From the NCBI GenBank assembly GCA_034190875.2, contig CM067344.1, positions 23,571,106 through 23,635,105 of the forward strand: a stretch of DNA of 64,000 nucleotides. The letters run 5' to 3'. The stretch's first letter is position 1. Each line of letters opens with the position of its first letter. This document shows, one piece after another, positions 38,061-50,100 of the stretch. A program made the translations under genes and the position numbers. This DNA comes from Urechis unicinctus (Eukaryota > Annelida > Polychaeta > Xenopneusta > Urechidae). The notes under the pieces were generated by a model. It saw only the letters and a list, made by a program, of their open reading frames with translations. It was not told the DNA's origin and did no database searches.

Positions 38061-38370
38061 GAATCGCTTCGCCAAGTTATCTTGCTTAGTCGTGTTTTAA
38101 TTTTTTGAATATTTTTTTCTCGTTCAACGTTGGTTAGCTTGTAAATAAATGATTAAGTTTGTTTGTCTCATGATACAGATCGCAATTTTTGATATATTTT
38201 CGAAGTTACTGCTTTAAATGGAAGGTGCAATTGATAATCAAAACCCAGAGGTTATGTTTTTATCTTGAACGCAAACCAAGGGCAAGGTAATCGGAACAAA
38301 TTTTAAATCATCAATATCTCTCTGGAAAATGAATCGATCGTAAAAACAATTATTAATTATTGTAGCTGAA
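38060..38370. repeat. Member of the GATACAGGTCGCAATTTTT repeat family
   Basis: CCAAGTTATCTTGCTTAGTCG followed by a GATACAGATCGCAATTTTTG core, in the same order as at 63,290-63,400. Confidence 0.6.
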
Positions 38371-38389
38371 GAGAAATGTAAGCGTTTTC

Positions 38390-38930
<541 letters not shown>

Positions 38931-39039
38931 CCCCATCCATAATAAATTTGGTTCAGGGAATTTACCCTTGAATTTTGAAAATTGACTTTGTTAAACTAAT
39001 TGAAGGTTGATGAAATAGAATTTGGAATAAGAGTTATAA

Positions 39040-41223
39040 AGTTCTTTTTCTGAAATTATATGTGCAGGAAATCTTTTCCGTAAAACTGAAAACAAAACAA
39101 CAGGGGAATGTTCAGTTTTCCCGCATTTAAATGCCAAAGGTATTCTGTTAGCCCGCGCAGCAGTAACCGTCAATGACAACTGCGTGCCAGTAAGATTGTT
39201 TAACACTACCCCCGTTGCAAGGTTAATTACCAAGGGTGAGAGAATTGCCACATTTGATCGCTGGGACAATGATGTAGAAACCTTCCAGTACAAAACTGAT
39301 GACAATATGAATGCTGTTGAAGGTGAGTATGTTAAATTGAATGCATGTCATTTGCCCTCACAAAATACTAGCCATGTACCAAATGTAGACTGGAGCCAGT
39401 CTCAGGTAAGTGAAATTGAGCGCCGACAGCTTAAAGACCTGGTAGCAGAATTCGCCGACTGTTTTGTCAATCCAATAACCAAGGAGTTAGGGTTGACCAA
39501 TAAAACTTCGTGCAAAATTGAGATTCTCCCGGGCTCTACTCCTGTTCATAAGTATCCATATAGAATGGCTCCCCAGGGCAGACAGGAAATGGACAAAATC
39601 ATCGATCAACAAATTCAACAAGGACTAATCGAGGAAGCTCATGACGGAGCCTGGGCATCGCCGGCCCTTTTAGTTAAGAAAGCCGGTGGTGGTCTAAGAC
39701 TTGTAATAGATTACAGAGGTCTTAATGCGGTAACCATCCCTCAAGTCCTTCGAATTCCCAGGTTAGATGAAGTGTTAGATCGTGTAGGTGAGAACAAACC
39801 CAAGTATTTCTCAGTTCTTGATTGCACTCAAGGGGTCCATCAAATCCTCTTAGATCCAGAGTCCAGGGATAAAACTGGGTTGATCACACCTTCCGGGAAA
39901 TACAGGTATCGAACGATGCCCCAGGGCATACGGAACGCGCCGAGCGTGTTTCAATCCCTCATTGACTCTTTGTTGCGTAACATACAATACAAATACGGCA
40001 TGGCATACATCGATGATATCTGTTGTTTTTCGCCCACATTTGACTTGCATCTTAAACATCTCCGCGAAATATTTGTACGGTTACGCAATGCCAACCTGAA
40101 GCTACACCCCAGAAAATGTTCGTTTGCCGTGAAAAAGGTAAAGTATCTGGGCCATTTATTGCAGCCAGAAGGCATATTACCCAATCCTGACAAATTAGAA
40201 GCAATTGAATCTTACCCTACCCCCACAAAACTTAAAGACGTACGTGCTTTCCTGGGATTAACGGGTTTTTTCAGAAGGTTCATCAGTGGCTACGCAATTA
40301 TTGCGCGCCCTCTATATGCTTTGACCAAGAAGAATCAATCATTCACGTGGTCGCCAGAATGCCAAACCGCATTTGACGCCTTGAAAAAGGCGCTGGTAAG
40401 TTCACAGGTTTTAGCCTTTCCCGATTTCAGCAAACCGTTCCTATTGTCGACTGATGCTAGTAAGCTAGGATTAGGCGCATGTCTTAGCCAGGAAATTGAC
40501 GGCAAGCTGCGACCGATAGGGTTTGCAGGGAGAGGTCTCACTAAATCTGAAGCAAATTATTCCACTACAGAACAGGAACTTCTTGCCGTAGTATGGGGAA
40601 TTCAGCACTTCAGAGTGTATCTTGAGGGACAGAAATTCCAGTTACATGCTGATCATTCAGCCCTCAAATGGATATTAGGGTTAAAGCAGCCTCAAGGTAG
40701 TCTAGCAAGATGGGTCACATTCATACAGCAATTTCAATTTGAAGTGAGTCATGTTAAAGGGAAGGACAACATTGTCCCGGATGCATTAAGCCGACGCCCC
40801 TATGACATCACCCGCACCGATACTGATGACGTCATCGATCGTTTTCCCGATCTTGACACGGTCACCCCTGTTAATCCGCTTCCCCTTACAGCAACGCCAC
40901 CGTTTTGCTCCCCTCAATTGCGACCGGACAAGCCCGACTTGTTAACAGCGATTCACCACCCCGAAATAATTAGCAAGCCGACAATGCGGTTAACGGCAAA
41001 ACTTCAAGTTAAGTTTCATGATGTGCCATGCGTGATCCCATCGCTTAACTCTCAACCAGGTGAATCGGATAAGGAATTCGTGCATCAGTCTAAATGCACT
41101 ATTCCCTCCACTGCAGCGGGCAAGTTATCTGCCTTCCCTCGCGATCACGATAAACTTGCCTCGCTATCGTTGGATCGTTGGATTCAGAGGACAATTATGA
41201 AACAGAAGCCCTATGCGCAGTAA
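39040..41223 (+). pseudogene. pol: Retrotransposon 2 Pol: reverse transcriptase and RNase H
   Basis: The frame holds the pre-RT linker (NAKGILLARAAVTV), RT with LVIDYRGLN and the catalytic YIDD box (about 40,003-40,014), then RNase H (LLSTDASKLGLGACL, HADHSALKWI) and the tether ending HVKGKDNIVPDALSRRP. It leaves the integrase frame near 41,170, where the octamer TCGTTGGA is tandemly duplicated (41,167-41,182), a likely cause of the shift. No natural start codon remains. Confidence 0.85.
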
Positions 41224-42756
41224 CTGATAAGCGGACTCAACGCGTTGAGCTCCGACATCGGCTTACAAACCAAGCAAAAACTAATTGGGATTCAATCACC
41301 TTAAGCCGAGAACAGATAAGGCGTCAGCAAAGGCTTGATTCCCAATGCAGTATAGTTTTACCACTCCTCAAGTATGGCACCGTTCCCACCAATAAACAAG
41401 AGGCAGACGTGCTGCTCAAACGCGAGCAAAACTATTTTATTGCTGACGATCTCCTGCATCATATATTAACATCACAGAGACCGAAACCAAATAAAGCAAT
41501 GGCACAGTTAGTCATCCCTCAAAACCTCAAGGAACATTTCCTCAAAATGCATCACGATGCACCTCTAGGCGGACATATGGGCGCTTCGCGAATGATTTCA
41601 GTCATGCGGCCGCGTTATACTTGGATCGGGATGATCAGGGACATAAACGAATATGTTCACACATGTAAGTCCTGCAATGCATCCAAAAGTTCCAATGTCT
41701 CTATTCGGCCCCCACTTATCATACGTGAGCCTGCCCCAGGACCGTTCCACACTATGACAATCGACACAGTCGGCCCATTACCGAAAACGCGCTTTGGTAA
41801 CGAGCACATGGTGTGTGTCACGGACCAATACAGTCGCTGTGTCATCGCATGGCCGACTCGTGACATCACAGCCAAATCAATTGCTAAGGGTTTTTACGAG
41901 AGAGTCATCTGTGTCTATGTTGCACCCAAGCGACTTCTCTCCGATAATGGATCCGCTTTCATTAGCTCCCTATTCCAGGAATTATGCTCCCTTTTCAAAA
42001 TTAAGCAAAGTTTCAGTTCGGCGTACCATGCTCAAAGTCAAGGTCAAATGGAACGTTGTCAGCGCTGCATACTAAATCTTCTAAGGAATTATGTCAGTCC
42101 TAAGCAAACAGACTGGGACCAGCACCTTAATGCCATTAGTATTTGCGCTCAACACTTCTGACAGCCAACCACTTGGCTATTCAAGCTATATGTTAGTGTT
42201 CGGCAGAATGCCCGTGTTACCAGCGGAGATGGATCTTCCAGATCCCCTCAAATCCCCCAACACATACAAGGATCACATTGTCGAAATGCTGCAAACACAA
42301 GCGGAAATTTCCAAATTTGCCGAACAGCACCTAGTCGAACAACAAATGAAAATGAAGGATCAGTATGATAAAACCACCAAAAACAACCCAATTGAAGCCG
42401 GTGACGCAGTATACGTGTACCAACCAAAAATTCGAGTAAGAAAAACGAAAAAGAAATTGCAGAAAAATTTTCATGGGCCTTTCTTCGTTGTCGGTTATGC
42501 AACCCCCACCACGGTTAAATTAAAACGCCTATCAGACGGGAAGCACTTGGACAAGACAGTCAATGTTATGCGTTTGAAGAAGGGACGCATAAGGGCAAAG
42601 ACCAACAAATGGGATCCTTTGAATGTTGAGGATCTCGGAGATCTATCGGAAGAGGATCTTCCCAGCGACAGCTTTAATCAAGCTGCAACAGATAATGACG
42701 ATTCGGACTCGGACGTGCCTGACGATGCGCCCCGCAGAGAAGGGTTACGCCCTTGA
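41178..42756 (+). pseudogene. pol: Retrotransposon 2 Pol: integrase, in two frames
   Basis: The first frame (to about 42,137) has the HHCC zinc region (HHDAPLGGHMG, CKSCNASK) and catalytic residues in MTIDTVGPLP, LLSDNGSAF and GQMERCQR. The remainder (YSSYMLVFGRMPVLP and the basic C-terminal chromatin/DNA-binding part, about 42,138-42,756) is in another frame, so a small indel separates them. It would have inserted element DNA into chromosomes. Confidence 0.82.
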
Positions 42757-44187
42757 GTCAATCATGCTGACAGATCCGCTTCCCCCAGCGTTGTCCACGC
42801 GACCCCTTCAACACCCTCCATGGCTAATACACCAAGCCTTCTACCCCAACGGCGAACATGCAAACAATTATTCGAAACAACACGTGCAAATGCTCCCTCC
42901 CAACAAAATATCCCACCAACAACCGCCTTAACCAAAACTTCCCACAAGCCACAAGCTGTACGAAAGGATTGGGAGACACATGATGTAGTAAAATTGATTG
43001 GATCAAAGGTTCCTCGATTTTCAAATAAAGTAAAGTATAACATCATGTTTGCAGGCGGACATCGACGCGCAATTTTCACTAATACAGGTCTAATACCACG
43101 CCCCACCAGCCGCCTCCATACGTAAATTCGGAATTATCCACGCCAAAATCTCGCCAACCCCCACGTCGCTCAGATTCGCCACCACGCTCGACATACAACA
43201 CTCTCCATCTCGAGCCACTTATTAACTCTTTGCCACGCATTCAATCTCCATACGCAAAATAATATTAAATAATTTTAAAATGTATCTCCACTGAACACAT
43301 TGATGTCATGATATTATACACTAGTTACTCACGCACATTAACCACACTGAGCACTCATTTTATTTCTTGTTTTTGTATAATTCACATTACACATTACCAA
43401 GGCACACTGATCGCTGCCGTAAGTTCATTTGTTCCCAGGTATATTTACGCCATACAAGAGGGAGATTGCGCCTTCACCGACGTGCCTTGCAAGCCAAAGC
43501 ATACGTCTTCCTGACCATGGATACAGAAGACGTCCATCGGCTCAACCAAGCGTCATAACGCATATCTCCCCTCACCTCAAACGACACCTGGCGAACCCAA
43601 TACGGCAGCCCTTCAGAGATCTCATCTCCACAAAACAGCCACACTTATCAACTTTAATCATTTTCCTGGCATTAGACCAGCGTTATTGTATAAGATAATT
43701 TCTGTAACATTAGTTAAATTCTTCCATAGTTCAATTAGCTAAATAATTTATTTTCACCATTCCACCACTGTCTAGTATAGGCTCATCGCTTTTTTCCCAC
43801 TGGGTTTTAGTGCGGAGTAATACTGTGGAATGTGATTAATGTTAAAAGTTAAATTTCAGTATGTCACCATTAATAACCATATTGTATAATTATTACACAA
43901 TTCATATATATATAGCTTACAAATATAGAGAAACACTTTTTGTAAAATTATTATAATCTCATCATCAATAATCCATCTATGTTAAATATCTTTGTTATGG
44001 ACATGTGCCGATGTAAAATAATATTGGCGCATGTCCAAGCTACTCTGAAATCATTCTAAATTCAAAATCAAATAATATTGGGCTAATGTCGTGCTGTCCC
44101 TTTACACTTTAACTCATACTCGAAATGCAAAGGTAAATCAAAATTGATTGAACAGTGGAAGTTCAACTTAACTATGGTTGGGGAGGA
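42757..44187 (+). other. 3' internal region of retrotransposon 2
   Basis: 1.4 kb between pol and the 3' LTR. A 102-codon frame at 42,820-43,125 has no recognisable motif, and there is no envelope-like signal or membrane anchor. It ends in the purine tract GGTTGGGGAGGATG. Confidence 0.5.
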
Positions 44188-44731
44188 TGTTATGATATTA
44201 ATCTAGCTCTTTTGACTTTTGAAACGCTCCCCCTCTTTTCCATTGTCAGCACGACATGTTTCACTAGCCCGGGGATACCTCCGCCCTTAAGACGGGGGTG
44301 TGACCCTGATAAGTAGACCTGGCTGGTACCTTTTCCCATTGGCCAATGACCCTTCGTGCCCACGCCCCATGTGAGCTGTTGGGGTTGACCTTTGTAAAGG
44401 GGGACCGGCTGTACCTGGACCAATGGGAGGCCAGCTGTGGGTGTGGTTCCGAGCGTAATCCAATGCCGGAACCCCGATAAAATAGCTGGCCTCGCCGAAG
44501 TACAGGGAGAAATACCTAGCAAAGAGACGAAGTATCTGAACAAGATTCTGACCCGAGATTCCAGAGAAAGCTATTAAGCTAAAACTCGAATAAACCTCAA
44601 AGAACTCAACTCCTGGACTCGTGTGTTTTCTCTGGCTAGTGTCCCCACTCAAGCAACTACAAGCAGCTACAATATTCCTATATACGAAGGAGCGTGCAGA
44701 AATACGAATAACCAAGAAATATAAGTATAAC
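44188..44731 (+). mobile_element. 3' LTR of retrotransposon 2
   Basis: It starts TGTTATGATA directly after the purine tract and ends near ATAACA, about 544 bp. It shows AATAAAC-type sequence near 44,590 and the block shared in inverted form with 38,574-38,930. The 192-codon antisense frame here is spurious. Confidence 0.65.
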
Positions 44732-45425
44732 AAGAGTATAGCTATATAAGGAGGAAATATAGTTATAAGATATGTAAATCTATCAATTGTTGTCATGGAC
44801 AGCGCAAATCGAATCCTGATATTGTATAGTATGGATGAAATTGTCATGGGGGAGGGGCTTAGCAAGGATCGATGTCAAGCACGTGCTTTTTATCTGGCCA
44901 TCGTTAAACTGCAAAACAAATGCACCAGAATAGGTCGTTTATCCAGAGCTGGACTTCGATATAGGGGGTTGGTGGGGTGCGGAGATCATACAATGCATTT
45001 GCATATCCCCGAGAGATAATTCTGCTGCTATGCGAATCCAGGGAAGGCACTACAAGCTCACGGTTACGTTTTTAAAATGGCTCAACTGTGAATAAATGCA
45101 TATTTATGATTATAGCATACAAAGGGTATGCTGTTAGAGTGTATGCCAGAGAGCCGACAAAGCTGATGAGAAACATTCGTTAATAGACCATGTTAGCACA
45201 TCTTCCAGCTACGACTGATAACTTAAAGGGTGCACATAATTAATGTAGTCACATATACAATGTGAGATGTATCCTATATTCCTCATCATTGCATGTAAAG
45301 CAGATTGTCTTATAGTATATACCTACCCCATATTGTAGTATATCACCTAGCAGCACATTCAAGTGTATTCGAGTCACGTCCTCTTAATCGATCACCCTCA
45401 ACTGAAGAGTTCCGTTTATGTCTCG
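44732..45425. other. Gene-free stretch
   Basis: AT-rich; no recognised feature before the split repeat begins. Confidence 0.35.
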
Positions 45426-45833
45426 GTCGTTATGTATGTCGGCGGGTTGGAGCATTTCAGATACAAAATATATTGTTTGTGCAGCCTACCATGCTCGCTC
45501 TGGCCATATTATAGATGCAAGTGGCAACTTAAACAGTCATTCATTCCCTCGAATACTTGTAATATTGCGCGTAATATATACTCACTACAATACACTTAAC
45601 CTGTCATTTATATTGACTGTAGCCCAGAACACATATCCTCAACACCCAGAATTAGTCCAACAACCTATCATTGAATGCTCAGATAATAAATATCAAGCCA
45701 ATTTGCGAAAAATGCTCAAATATTGAGTCACCACCTATCCTTCACTGGGCAGGAGGTTAGAGTATTGGCGTGGGGTATTGGCAGGCAAAATTGAAGAATG
45801 AATAGTCTTAGCGAAGCTATAAACTCTTTGACA

Positions 45834-46015
45834 GCGCCAGTAGTTGTTATAGCGCCCTCTTGCGAGGGTTTCTTTCGTGTTCTGTTTACTTCGCCATTTT
45901 GGTTGTTGCGATTCACTCCGTCTTCAATAAAGGTTAAAGGTCCTTGGATAAGCATTCTAATTGGTATTCTGCTGTGGCTACTTTGTGTTGTTGCATCCCT
46001 CTTCTTACCTTGGCG
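45834..46015 (+). mobile_element. 5' LTR of retrotransposon 3
   Basis: 182 bp, unusually short for gypsy. It contains CAATAAAGG in its middle as the likely polyadenylation signal. I read no difference from the 3' LTR. Confidence 0.9.
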
Positions 46016-46224
46016 TGGTGGCAGCGGTCTGAAACGTCCCTCGCTTCCATAAAGGTGAAAGAAAGTGCAGTTTTCTCGACGCCGTTCCAACGGATCTCCG
46101 GTTCGACACAACGTCACAACGTGGTCTTTCACGATACAGGTGAACAGCAGTGCAGTTGATTTACATTTGACTGATCGTACCATACATTTTGCATCCAGCC
46201 GATATTCTCATCGGCTTAGTTAAT

Positions 46225-47097
46225 ATGGCTACCACACATCGGGCACCAAAACAGTGGTGCTTGAATAAAATTGAAACTGTGAACTCTTTCGAAAATTGGC
46301 GTCAGAATTTGCACTACACTCTCTCCCTCGACCAGAATTTTGCTCCGTTTCTACTCGACGGCTCACAGTGGGAGAAAAAGGCCAAAACTTCTCCCCTCCG
46401 TGGATTCACTGATGATGCCGAGGACATTCCCTTGCCCCAACGTAAAACAGCTCTACAGAAAGTCAACATGCTTGAGCTTATGCTGGGTCAGATTGCAAAT
46501 TATTGCCCTGTTATCTCACGTAACACCATTATCAAATCATCCACATCAGTCTGTAATATCTGGCAGGTGATCCGCCTCCATTATGGCTTCCAGTCTACCG
46601 CCGCACACTTACTCGATTTTGCTGACATCCATCTCCAACCGGATGAACGCCCAGAGGACTTATACCAGCGCCTCATGGCATTTGTTGAGGATAATTTGCT
46701 CCAGTGCAATGGAGGAATCTCCCACCATGGGGCAGAAGTCACTGAAGATGAGGAGCTCTCCCCTTCCCTTGAGAATTTTGTTGTCCTCACTTGGCTCCGC
46801 CTTATCCACACCAGCTTACCAAAATTCGTTAAACAACGGTACGGGACGGAATTACGGTCACGCACCCTAGCTTCAATCAAACCGGAAATTTCCCAGGCCT
46901 TGGACTCACTGCTAGATGAAGTGCATAACAGTGACGAGGCTAAGGCCATGCGAGCCTTCACCACTCGCCCACGGAACACACCTCGTACCGCTTCTTTTAC
47001 CTCTGCCCCCAGCAGCCGGTTCCCCCCCCAACTCAAAGCCCCGTCCTGCACGTTTCCAGAAGACATGCCCTCTCTGCAAGCAAGTCGGCCGCAGTGA
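46225..47097 (+). CDS. gag: Retrotransposon 3 Gag, C-terminal zinc finger out of frame
   Basis: Starting at the ATG at 46,225 ([11 protein letters not shown]), the frame encodes about 270 residues of helical Gag, with [14 protein letters not shown] and [14 protein letters not shown]. After a run of eight C at about 47,023-47,030 the frame goes astray and ends at 47,097. A zinc-finger start, [16 protein letters not shown], lies in another frame at about 47,055-47,105. Downstream similarity resumes in the pol frame, which is the same frame as gag. A 5-bp repeat (GCCAC GCCAC, about 47,103-47,112) could account for the second shift. This suggests one original gag-pol frame disturbed by two small indels, or sequencing error. 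Confidence 0.8.
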   Translation: MATTHRAPKQWCLNKIETVNSFENWRQNLHYTLSLDQNFAPFLLDGSQWEKKAKTSPLRGFTDDAEDIPLPQRKTALQKVNMLELMLGQIANYCPVISRNTIIKSSTSVCNIWQVIRLHYGFQSTAAHLLDFADIHLQPDERPEDLYQRLMAFVEDNLLQCNGGISHHGAEVTEDEELSPSLENFVVLTWLRLIHTSLPKFVKQRYGTELRSRTLASIKPEISQALDSLLDEVHNSDEAKAMRAFTTRPRNTPRTASFTSAPSSRFPPQLKAPSCTFPEDMPSLQASRPQ

Positions 47098-47112
47098 CAC
47101 CCGCCACGCCAC

Positions 47113-50100
47113 TTCCTCAGCGAATGCACATACTTACCAGAACATGACCGTAAGTACATCGTGAGAGCCCGACATGTCGCGGACATATTTGATGACCAAC
47201 CCACAGATATTGAGTCGGATCATGAACGGGATTCATGCACCTCAATCCCAACGCCCCATGTCGAGGCCCCTGCTGCATTACGAGTGCAGATCAACCAATC
47301 CCCCTACATGGACATGTTTTACGGCCATCATACCACCCGTGTCACCATCGATAGCGGCGCCACAGGCAATATGATTCGTGCATCCACAGCAAAGCGCCTG
47401 GGTGCCCATATTACCGAGAGCTCCCAATCTGCTCACCAGGCTGATGGATCTTCACCACTCACCATCACTGGTGAAACTCGACTCAGGCTCACACGCGACA
47501 ACCATACCTTCATGTTCGAGGGCTTGGTTGTTGATAACCTTGATGTTGACATCCTTGCCGGCACGCCATTCATGTCTGTGAACGATATCGCAATCCGCCC
47601 CGCCAAACGTCTCATCACCCTTGGCAATGGATCCGCAATAACATATGGCTCGCCCAAGGAGCCCTCGACAAGCAATGCCGTACGACGTGCACACGTTTTG
47701 CGTGCACCCTCCCCTTCCACCACGGTTTGGCCGGGGGAGTTCATTGAGCTAACCCTACCAAAAGACATATCAAATGATGAACTTTTTGCTCTTGAGCCTC
47801 GCACGGACACGGCCAGGGCAAGACCCGATCAGTCATCGCGGCTGTGGCCTCCCCCCGACATCTTCACTTCCGTCGCTGGAAGAATCCGCATCCCCAACTC
47901 GTCAACAGAACCGCAAATTCTCAAACGCAATGAGCACTTCTGCCAAGTTCGCCCCGTCTTCACCCCTTCTCCGTCACCCGATGTAGTACAACAAAGTATG
48001 CCCTCTCACGTCACTCCGAAGCTCCGCCCTGCCATCGCTCAACTCCATTCACACTCCGCCAGCTTGGACCCCGACCACAATTTGCCTGACGACACCAGAG
48101 CACTGTTCTCATCTCTTATGGCTGAATTTGACTATGTCTTTGATCCCGAATACAAAGGGTACAATGGTGCCTCCGGCCCCTTCGAGGCCGTCGTCAACAT
48201 GGGTCCCGTGCAACCTCCGCAGCGCAAAGGCCGCCTGCCCCAGTATGCGCGTGATAAATTGTTGGAGCTACAGCAGAAGTTCGATGAGCTTGAGAAAAAT
48301 GGTGTCTTTGCTCGCCCCGAGGATATTGGCATCTCTGTGGAAAACCTCAACCCTTCATTCCTCGTCAAGAAGTCCAATGGCGGTTTTCGATTGGTCACGG
48401 CCTTTGCTGACGTTGGCCGTTATAGTAAGCCCCAGCCGTCTCTCATGCCTGACGTCAATTCCACCTTACGCCTGATTGCACAGTGGAAATACATCATTGC
48501 CACAGACCTCACCAATGCCTTCTATCAGATCCCCCTCTCCAACGCCTCCATGAAGTATTGCGGAGTTGCCACTCCCTTCCGCGGCATCCGTGTCTACACC
48601 AGATCAGCCATGGGCATGCCAGGCTCCGAGACAGCCCTTGAGGAGCTCATGTGTCGCGTACTCGGTGATCTCCTCAGGGACGGTGTTGTCGCCAAAATTG
48701 CTGATGACCTCTATTGTGGCGGGGACACACTAGACAGTCTTCTCACCAACTGGAGACGTGTGCTTCATACCCTTTATACCAATGGCCTACGATTGTCTGC
48801 TAAAAAGACAGTGATTTGTCCGACCACCACCACTATCCTCGGATGGATCTGGTCATCGGGCACCCTCCATGCCAGCCCTCACCGTATCGCCTCCCTATCA
48901 ACATGCGCAATCCCGGAGAGAGTATCCGCACTGCGTTCCTTCATCGGTGCCTACAAAGTACTCGCGCGGGTGCTCCCAAACTGTGCCTCGATCCTTTCCC
49001 CATTGGATACCGTCATAGCAGGACGCAAGTCCACCGATTCTATTGTGTGGTCCGACGAATCTCGTTCTGCTTTCAAGAATGCACAGTCAGCTCTGTCGGC
49101 GTCTCGCACAATCACGCTCCCTCGCCCTACTGACCAGTTATGGATTGTTACTGACGGTGCAGTTAAGAGCCATGGCATCGGCGCCACTCTGTACGTTACC
49201 CGCCAAGACAAGTTATGCCTCGCTGGTTTCTTCAGCGCCAAACTCCGCGGCCGCCAACCCATGTGGCTGCCCTGTGAAGTTGAAGCCCTTTCCATTGCTG
49301 CATCGACCAAGCACTTCAGCCCTTATCTCATCCAGTCGACTCGCAATGCTTCCATCCTCACCGACAGCAAGCCTTGTGTACAGGCTTACGAAAAGTTATG
49401 CCGCGGTGAGTTTTCCTCAAGTCCCCGCGTCTCCACATTCCTCTCTACTGTCAGCCGGTACCAAGCGACCGTACGCCACCTCGCTGGCTCTGCCAACATT
49501 CCGTCTGACTTTGCTAGCCGCAACGCCCCAGCCTGCTTGAACCCTCCTTGTCAGATTTGCTCATTTGTCCAGCGAACTGAGGAGTCTGTTGTATTGCGCG
49601 TATCGGCACAGGATATTCTCACAGGCAAAATAAAGTTGCCGTTCACGAGCCGAGCTGCCTGGTCTGCAATCCAATCTGAATGTCCAGATCTACGCCGCAC
49701 TCGGGCACACCTGATGCAGGGGACACGTCCCTCAAAAAAGGTCACTAATGCCAAAGATGTCAAGCGCTATCTTCAGGTTGCATCCCTGGCCAAGGATGGT
49801 CTGATCGTCGTTCGTCGCGATGTTCCACTCGCTCCAACTCGCGAGTGCATCGTTGTGCCCCGTCAAATTCAACTCGATCATCCATCAAGCCACCAGCTCA
49901 AGTCAATCGTTCATCGCTACTTCTTTGCTCTCGACATGGACAAGTCGATTGACACAGTTACAACCGGATGCCACCAGTGCGCTGCACTTCGCACTGTCCC
50001 ATCTACAATCCAACTCCAGTCTTCGTCCGACCCCCCAGATGCACTCGGGTTCTCCTTCGCTGCCGATGTAATTAAGCGTAATCGCCAGCTCATCCTCGTG

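Larger units (their letters stand above)
39040..44731 (+). mobile_element. Ty3/gypsy LTR retrotransposon 2, 5'-truncated and frame-broken
   Basis: The preserved parts are RT, RNase H, integrase, a 1.4-kb 3' region and a 3' LTR. Gag, the protease core, the primer site and a direct 5' LTR are absent. The pol frame is open from about 39,040, starting just after where the protease should end. Two frame breaks (about 41,170 and 42,137) inactivate it. Confidence 0.85.

Noticed and set aside
44287-44865. 192-codon minus-strand frame
   Set aside because: Lies across the 3' LTR of retrotransposon 2; hydrophobic stretch but no family match or splice support.
46581-47204. 207-codon minus-strand frame
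   Set aside because: Antisense shadow of retrotransposon 3 gag, without motifs.
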